Positions 46,960 to 56,134 of a stretch of 64,000 nt of DNA are shown piece after piece. How positions within the stretch are numbered: the first letter of the stretch is position 1; every line of letters begins with the position of its first letter. Source of the DNA: Bacteroidaceae bacterium (GTDB lineage Bacteria > Bacteroidota > Bacteroidia > Bacteroidales > Bacteroidaceae); the NCBI GenBank assembly GCA_017466325.1, contig JAFTUK010000003.1, forward strand, positions 55,938 to 119,937, written 5' to 3'. The notes beneath the pieces are model-generated. The model was not told where the DNA came from. It worked only from the letters and a program-made list of their open reading frames with translations, and did not search any database. The position numbers and the translations under genes are program-made.

Positions 46960-49023
46960 ATGAGTAGATTCAACCATCGCAACAAGTGGACACAACGCGA
47001 TTACATCACGCGCTTCTTGTCCATTGCCTTTGTCATAGCAGCATTTGTCACGTTCATGCCCCGCGAAAGCGTTCGCACCTACCATTACCATGAAGGAGGG
47101 GTTTGGGATTACGGCACCCTCATTGCCGAAGACAGTTTCCCAATCCTTAAAAGCGAGGCACAACTTCAACGAGAGAAAGACAGCGTAATACATTTCCACC
47201 AACCCTATTTCCAAGTCGCGCCAAATGTTGCTGACAGCATCATAAAGATCTGGCATAATGTTTTCCAACACGAATTGAAGAACTCAATACCGGCTCACTA
47301 CGAAAGTTACGTCACATCCAAACTGATGGAAGCATACGATCGTGGTATCATTTCCGGCGAGGAATACAGCATAGTGGACGATCATCGTATCAGCAGCATA
47401 CGCATCATCAAAGGCAACATCTCCTACATACGCTCCACTTCGGAAATCCTCTCTCCCAAGACTGCTTACGAGATGCTTATAAATTCTGTCGACAGTACGA
47501 AATACAAGCGTTCCGACCTCATGCAGTGCCATCTGAACCGTTTCCTTGTTGCCAACCTGCACTACGATGCATCAAAGAGCGAACAGGACCTTCGTGAGGT
47601 TGAAAGCCTTGTCACTCCATATCAGGGTCAGGTGATTGTGGGACAGAAAATCGTGGACCGAGGAGAAATCATCAATGCACATACGTTCCGCATCCTTGAA
47701 AGCATGCATTACCATATCGACGGCCGCGAGAAATCAACTGCAGAAATCCTTCTGAACCTATCCGGACAGTTGGCATATACATGCATCATCGTCATCCTGT
47801 TCTTCATGTATTTCCAACAATTCCGCAACGACTATCTCGGAACACCGCGAGCCATGCTTCTCACGTGCACCCTGTTCCTGTTTTTCCCTCTGCTCACCTA
47901 TGCCATAGTAGTGCACAGCAACCTCAGTCCCTATATACTGCCATTCTGCATAACTCCGGTATTCATCCGGATTTTCATGGACAGCCGTACAGCATTCATT
48001 GCGCACCTGATGACCATAATGATGTGTGTGCCTGCCGTTTCACAACCTGCAGAATTCGTCACTACACAGGCTCTTGCAGGACTTACGGCTATCATCAGCC
48101 TGCGCCAGCTCACACAACGTTCGGAATTGTTCAGGGCCATCCTCATTGTACTGGCTGTATCTATACTGACATATATCAGTATACAGCTCATCAGCCGTCG
48201 CGTACTATATATCGAGGATGTAAACTACAGCGACCTTATAAGCATATCCATCAGTTGTCTGCTTCTTATGGTTTCATACCTGCTGCTCATACCCATCGAA
48301 CGTGTATTCGGTTTTACCAGCAACGTGACACTGATTGAGCTTTCCAATGCCAACAACCCCCTTCTGCGCCGTATGTCGGAAGAAGCCCCCGGCACCTTCC
48401 AACATAGCATGCAGGTGGCCAATCTGGCCGCTGCCGTAGCAGAACGCCTGGGTGCCAAGAACCAACTGGTCCGCACAGGTGCCCTCTATCACGACATAGG
48501 CAAAATACGACATGCCGCATTCTTCACGGAGAACCAGCGAGGTATAAATCCGCACGACCGTCTTACCGACATACAGTCAGCACAAATAATCATCAGCCAT
48601 GTGCGGGAAGGACTGGCACTTGCCGAAAAACACAAGTTACCTCAAGTAATACGCGATTTCATCGTTACCCACCACGGCAAAAGTCTGACACGCTACTTCT
48701 ATATCCAAGCCCAGAACAAGAGCAAGGACATAGAAATAGACCCCACCAACTTCACCTACCCCGGTCCTGAGCCAAGCACCATCGAGCAGGCCATACTGAT
48801 GATGTGCGATGCCGTGGAGGCTGCAAGCAGAAGTCTCAAAGAGATTACTGAGGAAAGTATTTCAGACCTTGTGGACAAAATTGTGGACGGCCAGCTTGCT
48901 GAAGGTCACTTCAAGCAGACACCCATCACCTTCCTGGACATTGAGAATGCCAAGGATGTCATGAAGAAGAAACTGCAGACCATCTACCATACACGCATAC
49001 AATATCCGGAACTGAAGAAGTAA
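46960..49023 (+). CDS. 7TM-HD family phosphohydrolase (PgpH-like c-di-AMP phosphodiesterase)
   Basis: A 687-residue membrane enzyme. It has a first membrane helix (about 17-35), an extracytoplasmic 7TMR-HDED domain (about 40-265), seven membrane helices (about 270-445) and a cytoplasmic HD domain. The HD motif is ALYHDIGKI with His511-Asp512, and supporting histidines occur in THHGK. Characterised PgpH proteins hydrolyse cyclic di-AMP, so this one probably controls osmotic or potassium balance. It is divergent from gltX. A dispersed repeat starts 2 bp after its stop. Confidence 0.9.
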   Translation: MSRFNHRNKWTQRDYITRFLSIAFVIAAFVTFMPRESVRTYHYHEGGVWDYGTLIAEDSFPILKSEAQLQREKDSVIHFHQPYFQVAPNVADSIIKIWHNVFQHELKNSIPAHYESYVTSKLMEAYDRGIISGEEYSIVDDHRISSIRIIKGNISYIRSTSEILSPKTAYEMLINSVDSTKYKRSDLMQCHLNRFLVANLHYDASKSEQDLREVESLVTPYQGQVIVGQKIVDRGEIINAHTFRILESMHYHIDGREKSTAEILLNLSGQLAYTCIIVILFFMYFQQFRNDYLGTPRAMLLTCTLFLFFPLLTYAIVVHSNLSPYILPFCITPVFIRIFMDSRTAFIAHLMTIMMCVPAVSQPAEFVTTQALAGLTAIISLRQLTQRSELFRAILIVLAVSILTYISIQLISRRVLYIEDVNYSDLISISISCLLLMVSYLLLIPIERVFGFTSNVTLIELSNANNPLLRRMSEEAPGTFQHSMQVANLAAAVAERLGAKNQLVRTGALYHDIGKIRHAAFFTENQRGINPHDRLTDIQSAQIIISHVREGLALAEKHKLPQVIRDFIVTHHGKSLTRYFYIQAQNKSKDIEIDPTNFTYPGPEPSTIEQAILMMCDAVEAASRSLKEITEESISDLVDKIVDGQLAEGHFKQTPITFLDIENAKDVMKKKLQTIYHTRIQYPELKK

Positions 49024-49024
49024 A

Positions 49025-49162
49025 CGGAGTACAGATGACAATATATCAGCTTGTAGGGATACGGCATGCCGTGTCTGCAAACGCAAAAGATGACATCGTG
49101 TATGTTTCGGACACGGCATGTCCCTACTTAGAGGAACAAAGTCTGCGGACACTTGAAACTTG
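49025..49162 (+). repeat. Dispersed palindromic element, copy 1
   Basis: It begins right after the phosphodiesterase stop with GGAGTACAGATGAC, then has a 75-bp inverted-repeat core (49053-49127). The left arm GTAGGGATACGGCATGCCGTG and right arm CGGACACGGCATGTCCCTAC flank a 30-bp centre. It ends in CTGCGGACACTTGAAACTT. The same order, about 80 percent identical by eye, occurs on the minus strand at 59876-60040. Each arm is itself nearly palindromic. No reading frame is supported. Confidence 0.85.
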
Positions 49163-49200
49163 CCCCCTGAAACGTGAGAGTAAGCCCCATCCAACTTTCC

Positions 49201-49344
49201 TCCCCTAAGTTAGGACGAGGTGGCGCGAAGCGACGGAGGGGTCTGTGAAAGATCGAACGGCGAGTGGGGAGCGGTGACTGATGACTGGCGAACGAAGATA
49301 CATACCCCTCCGCCCTGCGGGCTCGTCCCCCTAACTTAGAGGGA
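49201..49344. repeat. Inverted-repeat element with CCTAAGTTAGG ends
   Basis: The 144-bp element is bounded by TCCCCTAAGTTAGGACGAG (49201-49219) and CTCGTCCCCCTAACTTAGAGG (from 49322), inverted relative to each other with small gaps. Inner arms (GACGGAGGGGT and ACCCCTCCGCCC) extend the pairing. It resembles a MITE-like or REP-like unit and contains no gene. Confidence 0.75.
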
Positions 49345-49361
49345 CAAAGCAGACTGAGTAC

Positions 49362-49605
49362 AGAGTACAGATGGCAAAATAGGTTTGTATGGACAAATCC
49401 TGCGGACACTTGAAAGCCGAAACTTGAAAGCCAAGCACATCCAACTATTCTCCCCTAAGTTAAGGCGAATGAGGTCTTTAGAAAAATGACTGAATGTCAT
49501 TTTGTGCCTCATGGGGGGGTAGACTCCTCAGTCTAACGTCGGGACTTGAAGAGGGTGGTGCGAAGCGACAGAGGGGCCCGTAAAAAGCGGTTAGCGTGGA
49601 GCGGA
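49362..49605 (+). repeat. Second, interrupted copy of both repeat modules
   Basis: GAGTACAGATGGC, CTGCGGACACTTGAAAG, CATCCAACT and CTCCCCTAAGTTAAGG recur in the same order as in 49025-49260. They continue after an interruption as GGTGGTGCGAAGCGACAGAGGGG (49555-49577), matching 49219-49241. The palindromic core is missing. An AT-rich island with two hairpins (49469-49512, 49520-49535) interrupts it. Confidence 0.7.
49469..49535. other. Hairpin island inside the repeat copy
   Basis: Two adjacent inverted repeats. The first has outer ATGAGG/CCTCAT and inner AAAATGAC/GTCATTTT around TGAAT. The second is TAGACT-CCTC-AGTCTA. The island splits a repeat that is continuous in the neighbouring copy, so it may be a small insertion. 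Confidence 0.5.
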
Positions 49606-49674
49606 AGAGCGGAAGAGTTTTCCTTTTTTACCTCTCACCAAAATTCCGTTTTCCATTCTCCGTTTTTCGTTCTC

Positions 49675-51966
49675 TCAGTCTACGTCGTAGTAAATGACAG
49701 CAGATTTGTATTCAGGTTTGCTGGTCATATACTTTTGTATTTCATGCAACCGTCTGCGTGCCTCCGCCATATTGGCGGTGAGTTCCAGTTTCAGACACAC
49801 CTTCCTTATATACATGGTCTGCACACGGGCTATGGGAGGCATATCTGGCCCCAGCACGCGCTGGCCAAATACCTGTCTCAGCAGTCCTGCCATCTCCTCG
49901 GCAAGATGGTCCAACACAGTCTCGTCCTTGTGCTTCATATACACATAAACCAGACGGCACACCGGAGGGTATGAAAACAGGCGCCTCTCCTCCATCTGAG
50001 TGCGGAACATCGCCTCATAGTCCCCCCTCACCACCTGCAACACAGTAGGCTGTCCGCCATCATGTACCTGCAAAATAACATGACCGGGCCTTACACTTTG
50101 GTCTGCAGAACCTGCCGAACGGCCGGCACGCCCGGCAACCTGCGTCATCATCTGGTAGGCTCTCTCGTAACTTCTGAAGTCAGGTTGGTTCAGCATGGTA
50201 CTGGCATTCAATATTCCTACCACACTGACCTTCCTGAAATCCAGTCCCTTGGTAACCATCTGGGTACCTATCAGTATGTCTGTGTCACCACGTTGGAAAC
50301 CCTTTATTATCCCTTCGTAGGCACTTCGGCTACGGGTGGTATCAAGATCCATCCTTGCCACCCTCGCTTCAGGAAAGATATTTGCCAGCACATCCTCTAT
50401 GCGCTCCGTACCATAGCCTTTACTGCTCAGTCTGTCCGCATCGCATTGGGGACAATGCTGGGGCACCGGAGTTGAGAAACTGCAGTAGTGGCACGTCAGT
50501 TGGTTGGTGCGTTTATGAAAAGTGAGACTCACGTCGCAATGCGGACATTGCGGAGTCCAACCACATACATGACATTCCACCACCGGAGCAAAGCCACGTC
50601 TGTTCTGGAACAGGATAACCTGTTCCTTCCTCTCCAGGGCCAGTCTGATTTCTTTCAGGAGAAGGGGCGAGAAAGGTCCGTTCATCAGTTTCTTGCGCTT
50701 CAGTTCGGCAATATCCACCACCTCTATTTCAGGCATGCACACATTGCCGAATCTCGTTGTGAGATGCACATATCCGTATTTGCCGGTCACCGCATTGCCG
50801 TACGACTCAAGAGAAGGCGTTGCCGTTCCCAGTAGAGTCTTTGCACCAGCCATCCTGGCCATCACCAATGCCACATTCCTGGCATGATACCGGGGCGCAG
50901 GCTCCGACTGCTTGAAACTGGTCTCGTGTTCTTCGTCTATTATCACCATACCAAGGTTCTGGAACGGCAGAAGCACACTGCTCCTCACACCAACAATTAT
51001 ATCATAGGGAGCGTCGGAAATCTGCTTACGGTACACCTCCACCCTCTCGGCATCAGTATAACGGCTGTGGTACACACCGAGCCTGTCACCGAAAACCTTC
51101 CTCAGCCTGTCTGTCAACTGACTCGTCAGCACTATCTCTGGCAACATGTACAGAACCTGCTTACCCTGAGCCAGCATCTCGTTTATTAAATGGATGTAAA
51201 TCTCTGTCTTGCCACTCGAGGTCACTCCATGCAACAGGCACACGTCCTTTTCCCTCCAGCTAACCTTGATCTGCTCCATTGCTATCTGCTGAGCTTCCGA
51301 CAGGGGCTGAAGTACAAGTTCCGTAGGAATATGGGCAGTCGGTATCCTGTCTATGGTCTTCTCGTATTCCTCCAGCAAGCCTCTTTCACAGACAGCCTTC
51401 AGGATAGTCGGCGAACAGCCCACAGCCTTCAGCAGTTCCTCTCTCGTAATCTCCTTCAGGATATTGGGATTGCCCACAGTCAGTGCCGCATTCACTCCGC
51501 CAAGTTCTATATAGCGTATCATTAGCAACTGCTGCTTGGGGGCTGCCTTCATCGCCGCCAAGGCCGAGTTCAGCTTATGGGCATCAAAGTACTCTTCCGC
51601 CAGACGCACAAATTCCACGGTCCTGGGCCTGTACCGCACCACACCGTCCTTTTCCTTCAGCCCTGAGGGAATGGCCGCTTTATATACCTCCCCCAAAGTA
51701 CACATATAATACTCCGCCACCCATTGCCACAATGCCAACTGGTTGGGCAGGAGCATCCTTTCCTCGTCCAGGACTGCCAGTATATCCTTTGTCTGGTAAC
51801 TTGGCTGCTCCTCATGCACCCTTGCTACCAATGCAGCATATTGCTTTTTATGTCCGAAAGGCACATTCACGCGGCAACCCACCTGAACCTTCTGGCTCAA
51901 GTGGGTTGGTACATTATACGTGAACATTCCTGCCAACGGAAGGGGCACTATGCAGTCTGCAAACAT
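49675..51966 (-). CDS. priA: Primosomal protein N' (replication restart helicase)
   Basis: PriA reloads the replisome at collapsed forks. The 763-residue product has the N-terminal DNA-binding domain, Walker A GVTSSGKT (247-254) and Walker B DEEH (344-347). Eight zinc cysteines lie in the region CHVCGW...CPHC...CHYC...CPQC near residues 455-505, and the helicase motif TQMVTKGLDF follows. All key motifs are present. It ends in the repeat island and is convergent with the phosphodiesterase gene. It follows the barrel gene by 9 bp and may be the tail of the T9SS transcript. Confidence 0.97.
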   Translation of the reverse strand: MFADCIVPLPLAGMFTYNVPTHLSQKVQVGCRVNVPFGHKKQYAALVARVHEEQPSYQTKDILAVLDEERMLLPNQLALWQWVAEYYMCTLGEVYKAAIPSGLKEKDGVVRYRPRTVEFVRLAEEYFDAHKLNSALAAMKAAPKQQLLMIRYIELGGVNAALTVGNPNILKEITREELLKAVGCSPTILKAVCERGLLEEYEKTIDRIPTAHIPTELVLQPLSEAQQIAMEQIKVSWREKDVCLLHGVTSSGKTEIYIHLINEMLAQGKQVLYMLPEIVLTSQLTDRLRKVFGDRLGVYHSRYTDAERVEVYRKQISDAPYDIIVGVRSSVLLPFQNLGMVIIDEEHETSFKQSEPAPRYHARNVALVMARMAGAKTLLGTATPSLESYGNAVTGKYGYVHLTTRFGNVCMPEIEVVDIAELKRKKLMNGPFSPLLLKEIRLALERKEQVILFQNRRGFAPVVECHVCGWTPQCPHCDVSLTFHKRTNQLTCHYCSFSTPVPQHCPQCDADRLSSKGYGTERIEDVLANIFPEARVARMDLDTTRSRSAYEGIIKGFQRGDTDILIGTQMVTKGLDFRKVSVVGILNASTMLNQPDFRSYERAYQMMTQVAGRAGRSAGSADQSVRPGHVILQVHDGGQPTVLQVVRGDYEAMFRTQMEERRLFSYPPVCRLVYVYMKHKDETVLDHLAEEMAGLLRQVFGQRVLGPDMPPIARVQTMYIRKVCLKLELTANMAEARRRLHEIQKYMTSKPEYKSAVIYYDVD

Positions 51967-51975
51967 GTCTTAGTA

Positions 51976-52566
51976 TCAGAAGAAGTAAGCCAGGCGTACT
52001 TTCACAGTCTTCTGCTTGAAGTCAATATCCTTGGCTGTGAATTCACCGGTGTTGCTTATGGGTATTGTGTAGGTAACACCTACTTGGAAATGACTTGCGA
52101 TCTCAAAACCGCCACCGACGTTCCATCCCCATGTTGAGCGGGATATGTAGTTGGTACTTCCATAGAACTCAGCTATAGTCTTATCCGAACTCATACAATA
52201 ATTAAACTGTGGACCCGTTGCCAGATACATTGACAGCACCTTGAACAATCCAAATGAATAGCGCACGTTCATAGGAATCTCCAGATAAGACAGACTCTTG
52301 GTCTTGTCAACGCCAGAAGTTACCACTGCCACACTATTCATACTATACAGCAAAGAAGCATCTGCCCCCAAACCCACTATAGGAATTCTTGCTTTCAGTT
52401 TAGGACCGACAAAAAATCCAGCACGGTTAGTGCTTTTGAACATTTCGCTGCTAAAACTCAGACTATTGAAGTTCATACCGCCCTCCAGACCCCAGGTAAA
52501 CATTTTCTGGGCAGAAGATGACATTGCATAAACGGCAATGGCAATTAAAAGTAAAAATTTCTTCAT
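51976..52566 (-). CDS. Outer-membrane beta-barrel protein (PorT-like fold) downstream of porN
   Basis: A 196-residue secreted protein with a signal peptide (FLLLIAIAVYAMSSSAQ) and barrel strands typical of the OMP_b-brl_2 type (WGLEGGMNFNSLSFSSEMF, LSYLEIPMNVRYSFGLF, WNVGGGFEIASHFQVGVTYTI), ending in VRLAYFF. It lies 27 bp after porN in the same direction. It is shorter than known PorT, so I do not give it that name. A role linked to type IX secretion is inferred only from position. Confidence 0.75.
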   Translation of the reverse strand: MKKFLLLIAIAVYAMSSSAQKMFTWGLEGGMNFNSLSFSSEMFKSTNRAGFFVGPKLKARIPIVGLGADASLLYSMNSVAVVTSGVDKTKSLSYLEIPMNVRYSFGLFKVLSMYLATGPQFNYCMSSDKTIAEFYGSTNYISRSTWGWNVGGGFEIASHFQVGVTYTIPISNTGEFTAKDIDFKQKTVKVRLAYFF

Positions 52567-52593
52567 AAGATAAACATTTATGTCGTTAGTAAA

Positions 52594-53655
52594 TTATCGT
52601 CTCTGTCTGCGCACACTTACACGCGGAGCGCTGCTGCCACCGCCGCTGCTCTTTGGTTTCTGTGTCTTAACGGATGAAGAACCACCGCTCTTTGACGAGC
52701 GACGTGCAGTCTTCTTCTGTGCCTTGGGACCTTCCTTGGCTATGCGGATACTGTCTTCGCGTGCGGCCTTTATGCTGTCTTCCTTGCTCATGTGGCCCCA
52801 CACGCCTTCCTCAAAGTCATAGATTTCCTTCTCTATCCTCTTCTGCTCCTTCACCATGGCCGAGTCTGTCTTGCAATAGTTTGCCAAGGCCAGTCCCTGC
52901 ATGTTGTTGGTCTTGTATATCTTGCCGTCGTAGCGGTTCATGGCAAAATAGTCGTCTACTGTCATGTTGGTGACGTTGTTCAGATTGCTGGCCATCACCG
53001 GCAGGCGGCTCAGCCATGGCGCCACCTCGTCATAGTTCAACCAGAACAAGGGATAAGGCGTCGCTTCTCCGCCAAAGTCGTCGGTTCCACGCATCAGTAC
53101 TGGGCAGATTGCCGTCACCTTGGTGGAGAAGGTTCCTGTCCTCTGGTCCAGATAAACGCTCTCCTTTATATAATAGTGGGTCACTTCGGCCGAAGGCACA
53201 TCGTTGCTCTCCACTACGAACTTGCCGTCCTTTTCCTCATAGTATATTCTATAGCGGTCCAGGACATCGCGCACTTCCATCTTGTCCTTCTTGTCAAAAC
53301 TCTCCACGCCATCCAGTTTGTAGGTATAGGCGTCCACCCTGCCGGACAGCATCAGATGGAACACGTATGTAAACAGGTTCACCTGCCTGCCCCTCGGTTC
53401 CACAGGATAGTACAGCGGAGCATTGGCATCCTTGGTCAGGTCCAGGGTGCGGTACACATCGCGCTTCCATACCACGTCCTCGGGCATGCTCTGCTTCACA
53501 GGGAACATCAGTGCCGCGCGGTCACTTTCGGCCTTCTTGCTGGTTGCACCTCGTTTTGCCGCGGCATTGCTGGTGGTCACCCTGCGCTTTGCAGGCTGTG
53601 CATACAGGCAAGCGGTAAAGCCGGCCATCATCAGTATCAGAAACAATCGTTTCAT
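52594..53655 (-). CDS. porN: Type IX secretion system protein PorN/GldN
   Basis: PorN (GldN) is a periplasmic protein that forms the outer-membrane-associated ring with PorK. The 353-residue product has a signal peptide (LFLILMMAGFTACLYAQ) and the family core (EDVVWKRDVYRTLDL, NLFTYVFHLMLSGRVDAY, YYIKESVYLDQRTGTF, YFAMNRYDGKIYKTNNMQG). A low-complexity basic tail of about 60 residues rich in Ser, Lys and Gly follows. It is the last core gene of the operon, 34 bp after porM. Confidence 0.92.
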   Translation of the reverse strand: MKRLFLILMMAGFTACLYAQPAKRRVTTSNAAAKRGATSKKAESDRAALMFPVKQSMPEDVVWKRDVYRTLDLTKDANAPLYYPVEPRGRQVNLFTYVFHLMLSGRVDAYTYKLDGVESFDKKDKMEVRDVLDRYRIYYEEKDGKFVVESNDVPSAEVTHYYIKESVYLDQRTGTFSTKVTAICPVLMRGTDDFGGEATPYPLFWLNYDEVAPWLSRLPVMASNLNNVTNMTVDDYFAMNRYDGKIYKTNNMQGLALANYCKTDSAMVKEQKRIEKEIYDFEEGVWGHMSKEDSIKAAREDSIRIAKEGPKAQKKTARRSSKSGGSSSVKTQKPKSSGGGSSAPRVSVRRQRR

Positions 53656-53689
53656 ATATCCTTATTATATATATATATATTCGCTAATA

Positions 53690-55243
53690 TCAGTTAACTA
53701 TCACCTCCAGCGCTCCGTTCAAGGTCCTTTCCAGACCGTCGGGTCCCTGGGCGCGTATCTTTGTTATGAAGAAGCGCTTTCCTCTGGACAAACTGCGCAT
53801 CAGGTTCTTCTGGCGGTCGGTGAAGCCTGCCCCGTTACTCACCTCAGGCACAGCATTGCCAAGGTTGTCGAAGAAGACCGTTTCAAAACCTTTCACACTG
53901 AATGGTATATTCAACAAACCGTCGTCTATGGCAGCGCCTATTCCGCTGGCGGCCATCAACTGCTGCTTGCTTATCTTGCCACCCATGAAATGGCTGTCGC
54001 CAACAGGTATGTATGCCGTTGGATCGGGCAGTTTCCGCACACGGTATGTGAACTTGCCCATTACCTGCGAACGGCCTTCCTGACGTGCAGATACGGTGAA
54101 CTCGGCATTGCCTCCCACGTTTGTTGGCACGGCAATATACTTGCCGGGAGCAGTCTGTTTCAGGCTTCCTCCCGTCATACTGAGACTTACCTGATTGGTG
54201 GGGACACCCGGCACACTCACACTGATGGGGTTATTGTATCCGGCATAGAGCACATTCATGATGTCGGCACTCAGTGTTGCGCTCGGTGCGACCACGGTGT
54301 ACTGCTGTTCAAACTCGCGCTTCACGGTCTGTCCCTCACCGTTCTGTGTCTCTATGAAACCTTTCAGGGTGAAGTCGCCGGTTCTTGTGCACACGGTTTC
54401 GTACAGGCCGTTACTGTTGTCTATCTCCCTTCCGCCGATAAATATGGAAGGTCTGCGGGTCGTGTCCACGGCAGCCATGATAATCTGTGCCGAGAACTTG
54501 CCGCCCTGCACCACTGTTCGGCTGCTTGGTATAACGTAGGCATTCAGTTGGTTCACCCTGATGTCCTTCACGTCTATATTGGTTACCAGGTCGTGAAGCA
54601 CCTGGCCTTCAGCATATCGGATATCGCTCTGCAGCTTTGTCAGCAGTGTCACTGCGGCTGCGGTAGGCATGGACTCGAACATATACTCCTGCCAGTTCTT
54701 TCCCATAACACGGGCCTCCAGGGGAACATCGGTGTTCAGATTGCTTGCCACCAGTTCACGCTGTGCCTCGTCGGCAAGCATTTCCACCACTCGTCCGCGG
54801 TAACTTTCAATCGCTCCGTGCAGTTCCTCTCCACGTCCAATAGTTGGTGCCAGCATCACCTGAGTGGCGGCCTCCAGATCTTCCTTGTTGCGAATGTTGC
54901 GAACATCGGCATCCTTGCCGTCGCTCTTTTTCACTATACTCAGTTTCAGGTCTTCAAGCATAGTATAGAGAGAGTCCGTCATTCCGCGAACTTCCTGAGC
55001 CTTGTCATACCATACCTTCACCTTGGTGGGGTTGGCCTTGTACTGCTGTTCGAAGCGCTTGTACACCTCTTCGTTCACACGGGCAGAGTTCTCCGTACTC
55101 AGGGTCAGTTTCTCGTCAACCAGCACGAATCCTTTCAGTACATCGCTGCTGACATTCAGGGCCAGCATGGCCATAAGCACGACGTACATCAGGTTTATCA
55201 TCTTCTGACGTGGCGATATCTTCTTCTTGATTATCTTTCCCAT
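53690..55243 (-). CDS. porM: Type IX secretion motor protein PorM/GldM
   Basis: PorM (GldM) spans the periplasm from the inner-membrane motor to the PorKN ring. The 517-residue product has a cytoplasmic tip SPRQKMINLMYVV with Arg12, which corresponds to the conserved arginine (Arg9) of Flavobacterium GldM that takes part in the proton-driven motor. One membrane helix (about 15-33) follows, then a coiled domain and several beta domains. It lies 30 bp after porL. Confidence 0.95.
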   Translation of the reverse strand: MGKIIKKKISPRQKMINLMYVVLMAMLALNVSSDVLKGFVLVDEKLTLSTENSARVNEEVYKRFEQQYKANPTKVKVWYDKAQEVRGMTDSLYTMLEDLKLSIVKKSDGKDADVRNIRNKEDLEAATQVMLAPTIGRGEELHGAIESYRGRVVEMLADEAQRELVASNLNTDVPLEARVMGKNWQEYMFESMPTAAAVTLLTKLQSDIRYAEGQVLHDLVTNIDVKDIRVNQLNAYVIPSSRTVVQGGKFSAQIIMAAVDTTRRPSIFIGGREIDNSNGLYETVCTRTGDFTLKGFIETQNGEGQTVKREFEQQYTVVAPSATLSADIMNVLYAGYNNPISVSVPGVPTNQVSLSMTGGSLKQTAPGKYIAVPTNVGGNAEFTVSARQEGRSQVMGKFTYRVRKLPDPTAYIPVGDSHFMGGKISKQQLMAASGIGAAIDDGLLNIPFSVKGFETVFFDNLGNAVPEVSNGAGFTDRQKNLMRSLSRGKRFFITKIRAQGPDGLERTLNGALEVIVN

Positions 55244-55273
55244 GATATTGTTTCTACGGTTTCACCGGACTTA

Positions 55274-56101
55274 TCACTTCTCTGCGGCAGGAGCCTGACT
55301 TGGAGCCACAGCCATGTTTACGGTCAAAGCCTGAATCATGCGTGCGTACACCTTGTTCAGTTCCTCTATCTGCTCAGCCATCTTGCGTGTCTGCTCGTCA
55401 ATCTGCTCTATGGTGCTTACCTGTTTGCTGATGTTGCGCAACTGCAGTTCGTACACTGTGGCTATGCCTGTAAGCGTGCGGTTCAGGTTCTCCATCTCCT
55501 CGCTGTCGGTGCTCATACGGGCTGCCTGTGCCTTAACTCTGGAGAGTACCTCTGTCAGTTCTGTCAGTTCCTCGGCATAGTTCTTCACGGCCTCCTCTAT
55601 TGCAGCAGGGTCTGTTGCCTTTATCTGGTTGGGGTCAACGGACATGCCGCCAGACTTCAACTGTGACAATGCCAACTGTGCTTCTGCCGCTGCCTGACCA
55701 GCACTGGCCAGATTTGCTGCGGCGGCACTGAGAGCAGCACCATGCGCCAAAGCCTCAGGGTCTACGTTTGCCATAGGCGCACCGCCAACAACAGCAGAAC
55801 CGCCTGCCACAGGAACAGCACCGCCTATAACAACGGTACCCTGCTGCAAGGGTTGCACCTGTGCTCCTGCACCGGCAGGTTCTTCGGCCTTTTCGGTCAC
55901 ACGCTCAAATCCTGACAGCACAAACACAAGCACCTCGGTACCCATACCGATGAAAAGCATCAGGTTGGCTCCGGGCAGGTGTGTCAACTTGAACAGTGTG
56001 CCAAGAATTACTATAGCGGCACCCCAACTGTATGCATACTGCATGAAGGTCTGGCCGGCCATGGTGTCCATCCACTTCTGGATCTTATATATGATAAACA
56101 T
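55274..56101 (-). CDS. porL: Type IX secretion motor protein PorL/GldL
   Basis: PorL (GldL) is the inner-membrane proton channel of the T9SS motor. The 275-residue product has two membrane helices (about 22-37 and 46-63). Lys38 (TLFKLTHLPG) and Glu56 (GMGTEVLVF) correspond to Lys27 and Glu49 of Flavobacterium GldL. A long cytoplasmic part is rich in alanine and glutamine, with coiled-coil character near residues 160-260. It lies 33 bp after porK. Confidence 0.94.
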   Translation of the reverse strand: MFIIYKIQKWMDTMAGQTFMQYAYSWGAAIVILGTLFKLTHLPGANLMLFIGMGTEVLVFVLSGFERVTEKAEEPAGAGAQVQPLQQGTVVIGGAVPVAGGSAVVGGAPMANVDPEALAHGAALSAAAANLASAGQAAAEAQLALSQLKSGGMSVDPNQIKATDPAAIEEAVKNYAEELTELTEVLSRVKAQAARMSTDSEEMENLNRTLTGIATVYELQLRNISKQVSTIEQIDEQTRKMAEQIEELNKVYARMIQALTVNMAVAPSQAPAAEK

Positions 56102-56134
56102 GATATTGGTTATTTTGGTTTAGGTTATACATTA

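Noticed and set aside
53423-55666. 747-codon open frame antisense to porN, porM and porL
   Set aside because: It crosses three real genes on the opposite strand and shows no protein-like domains.
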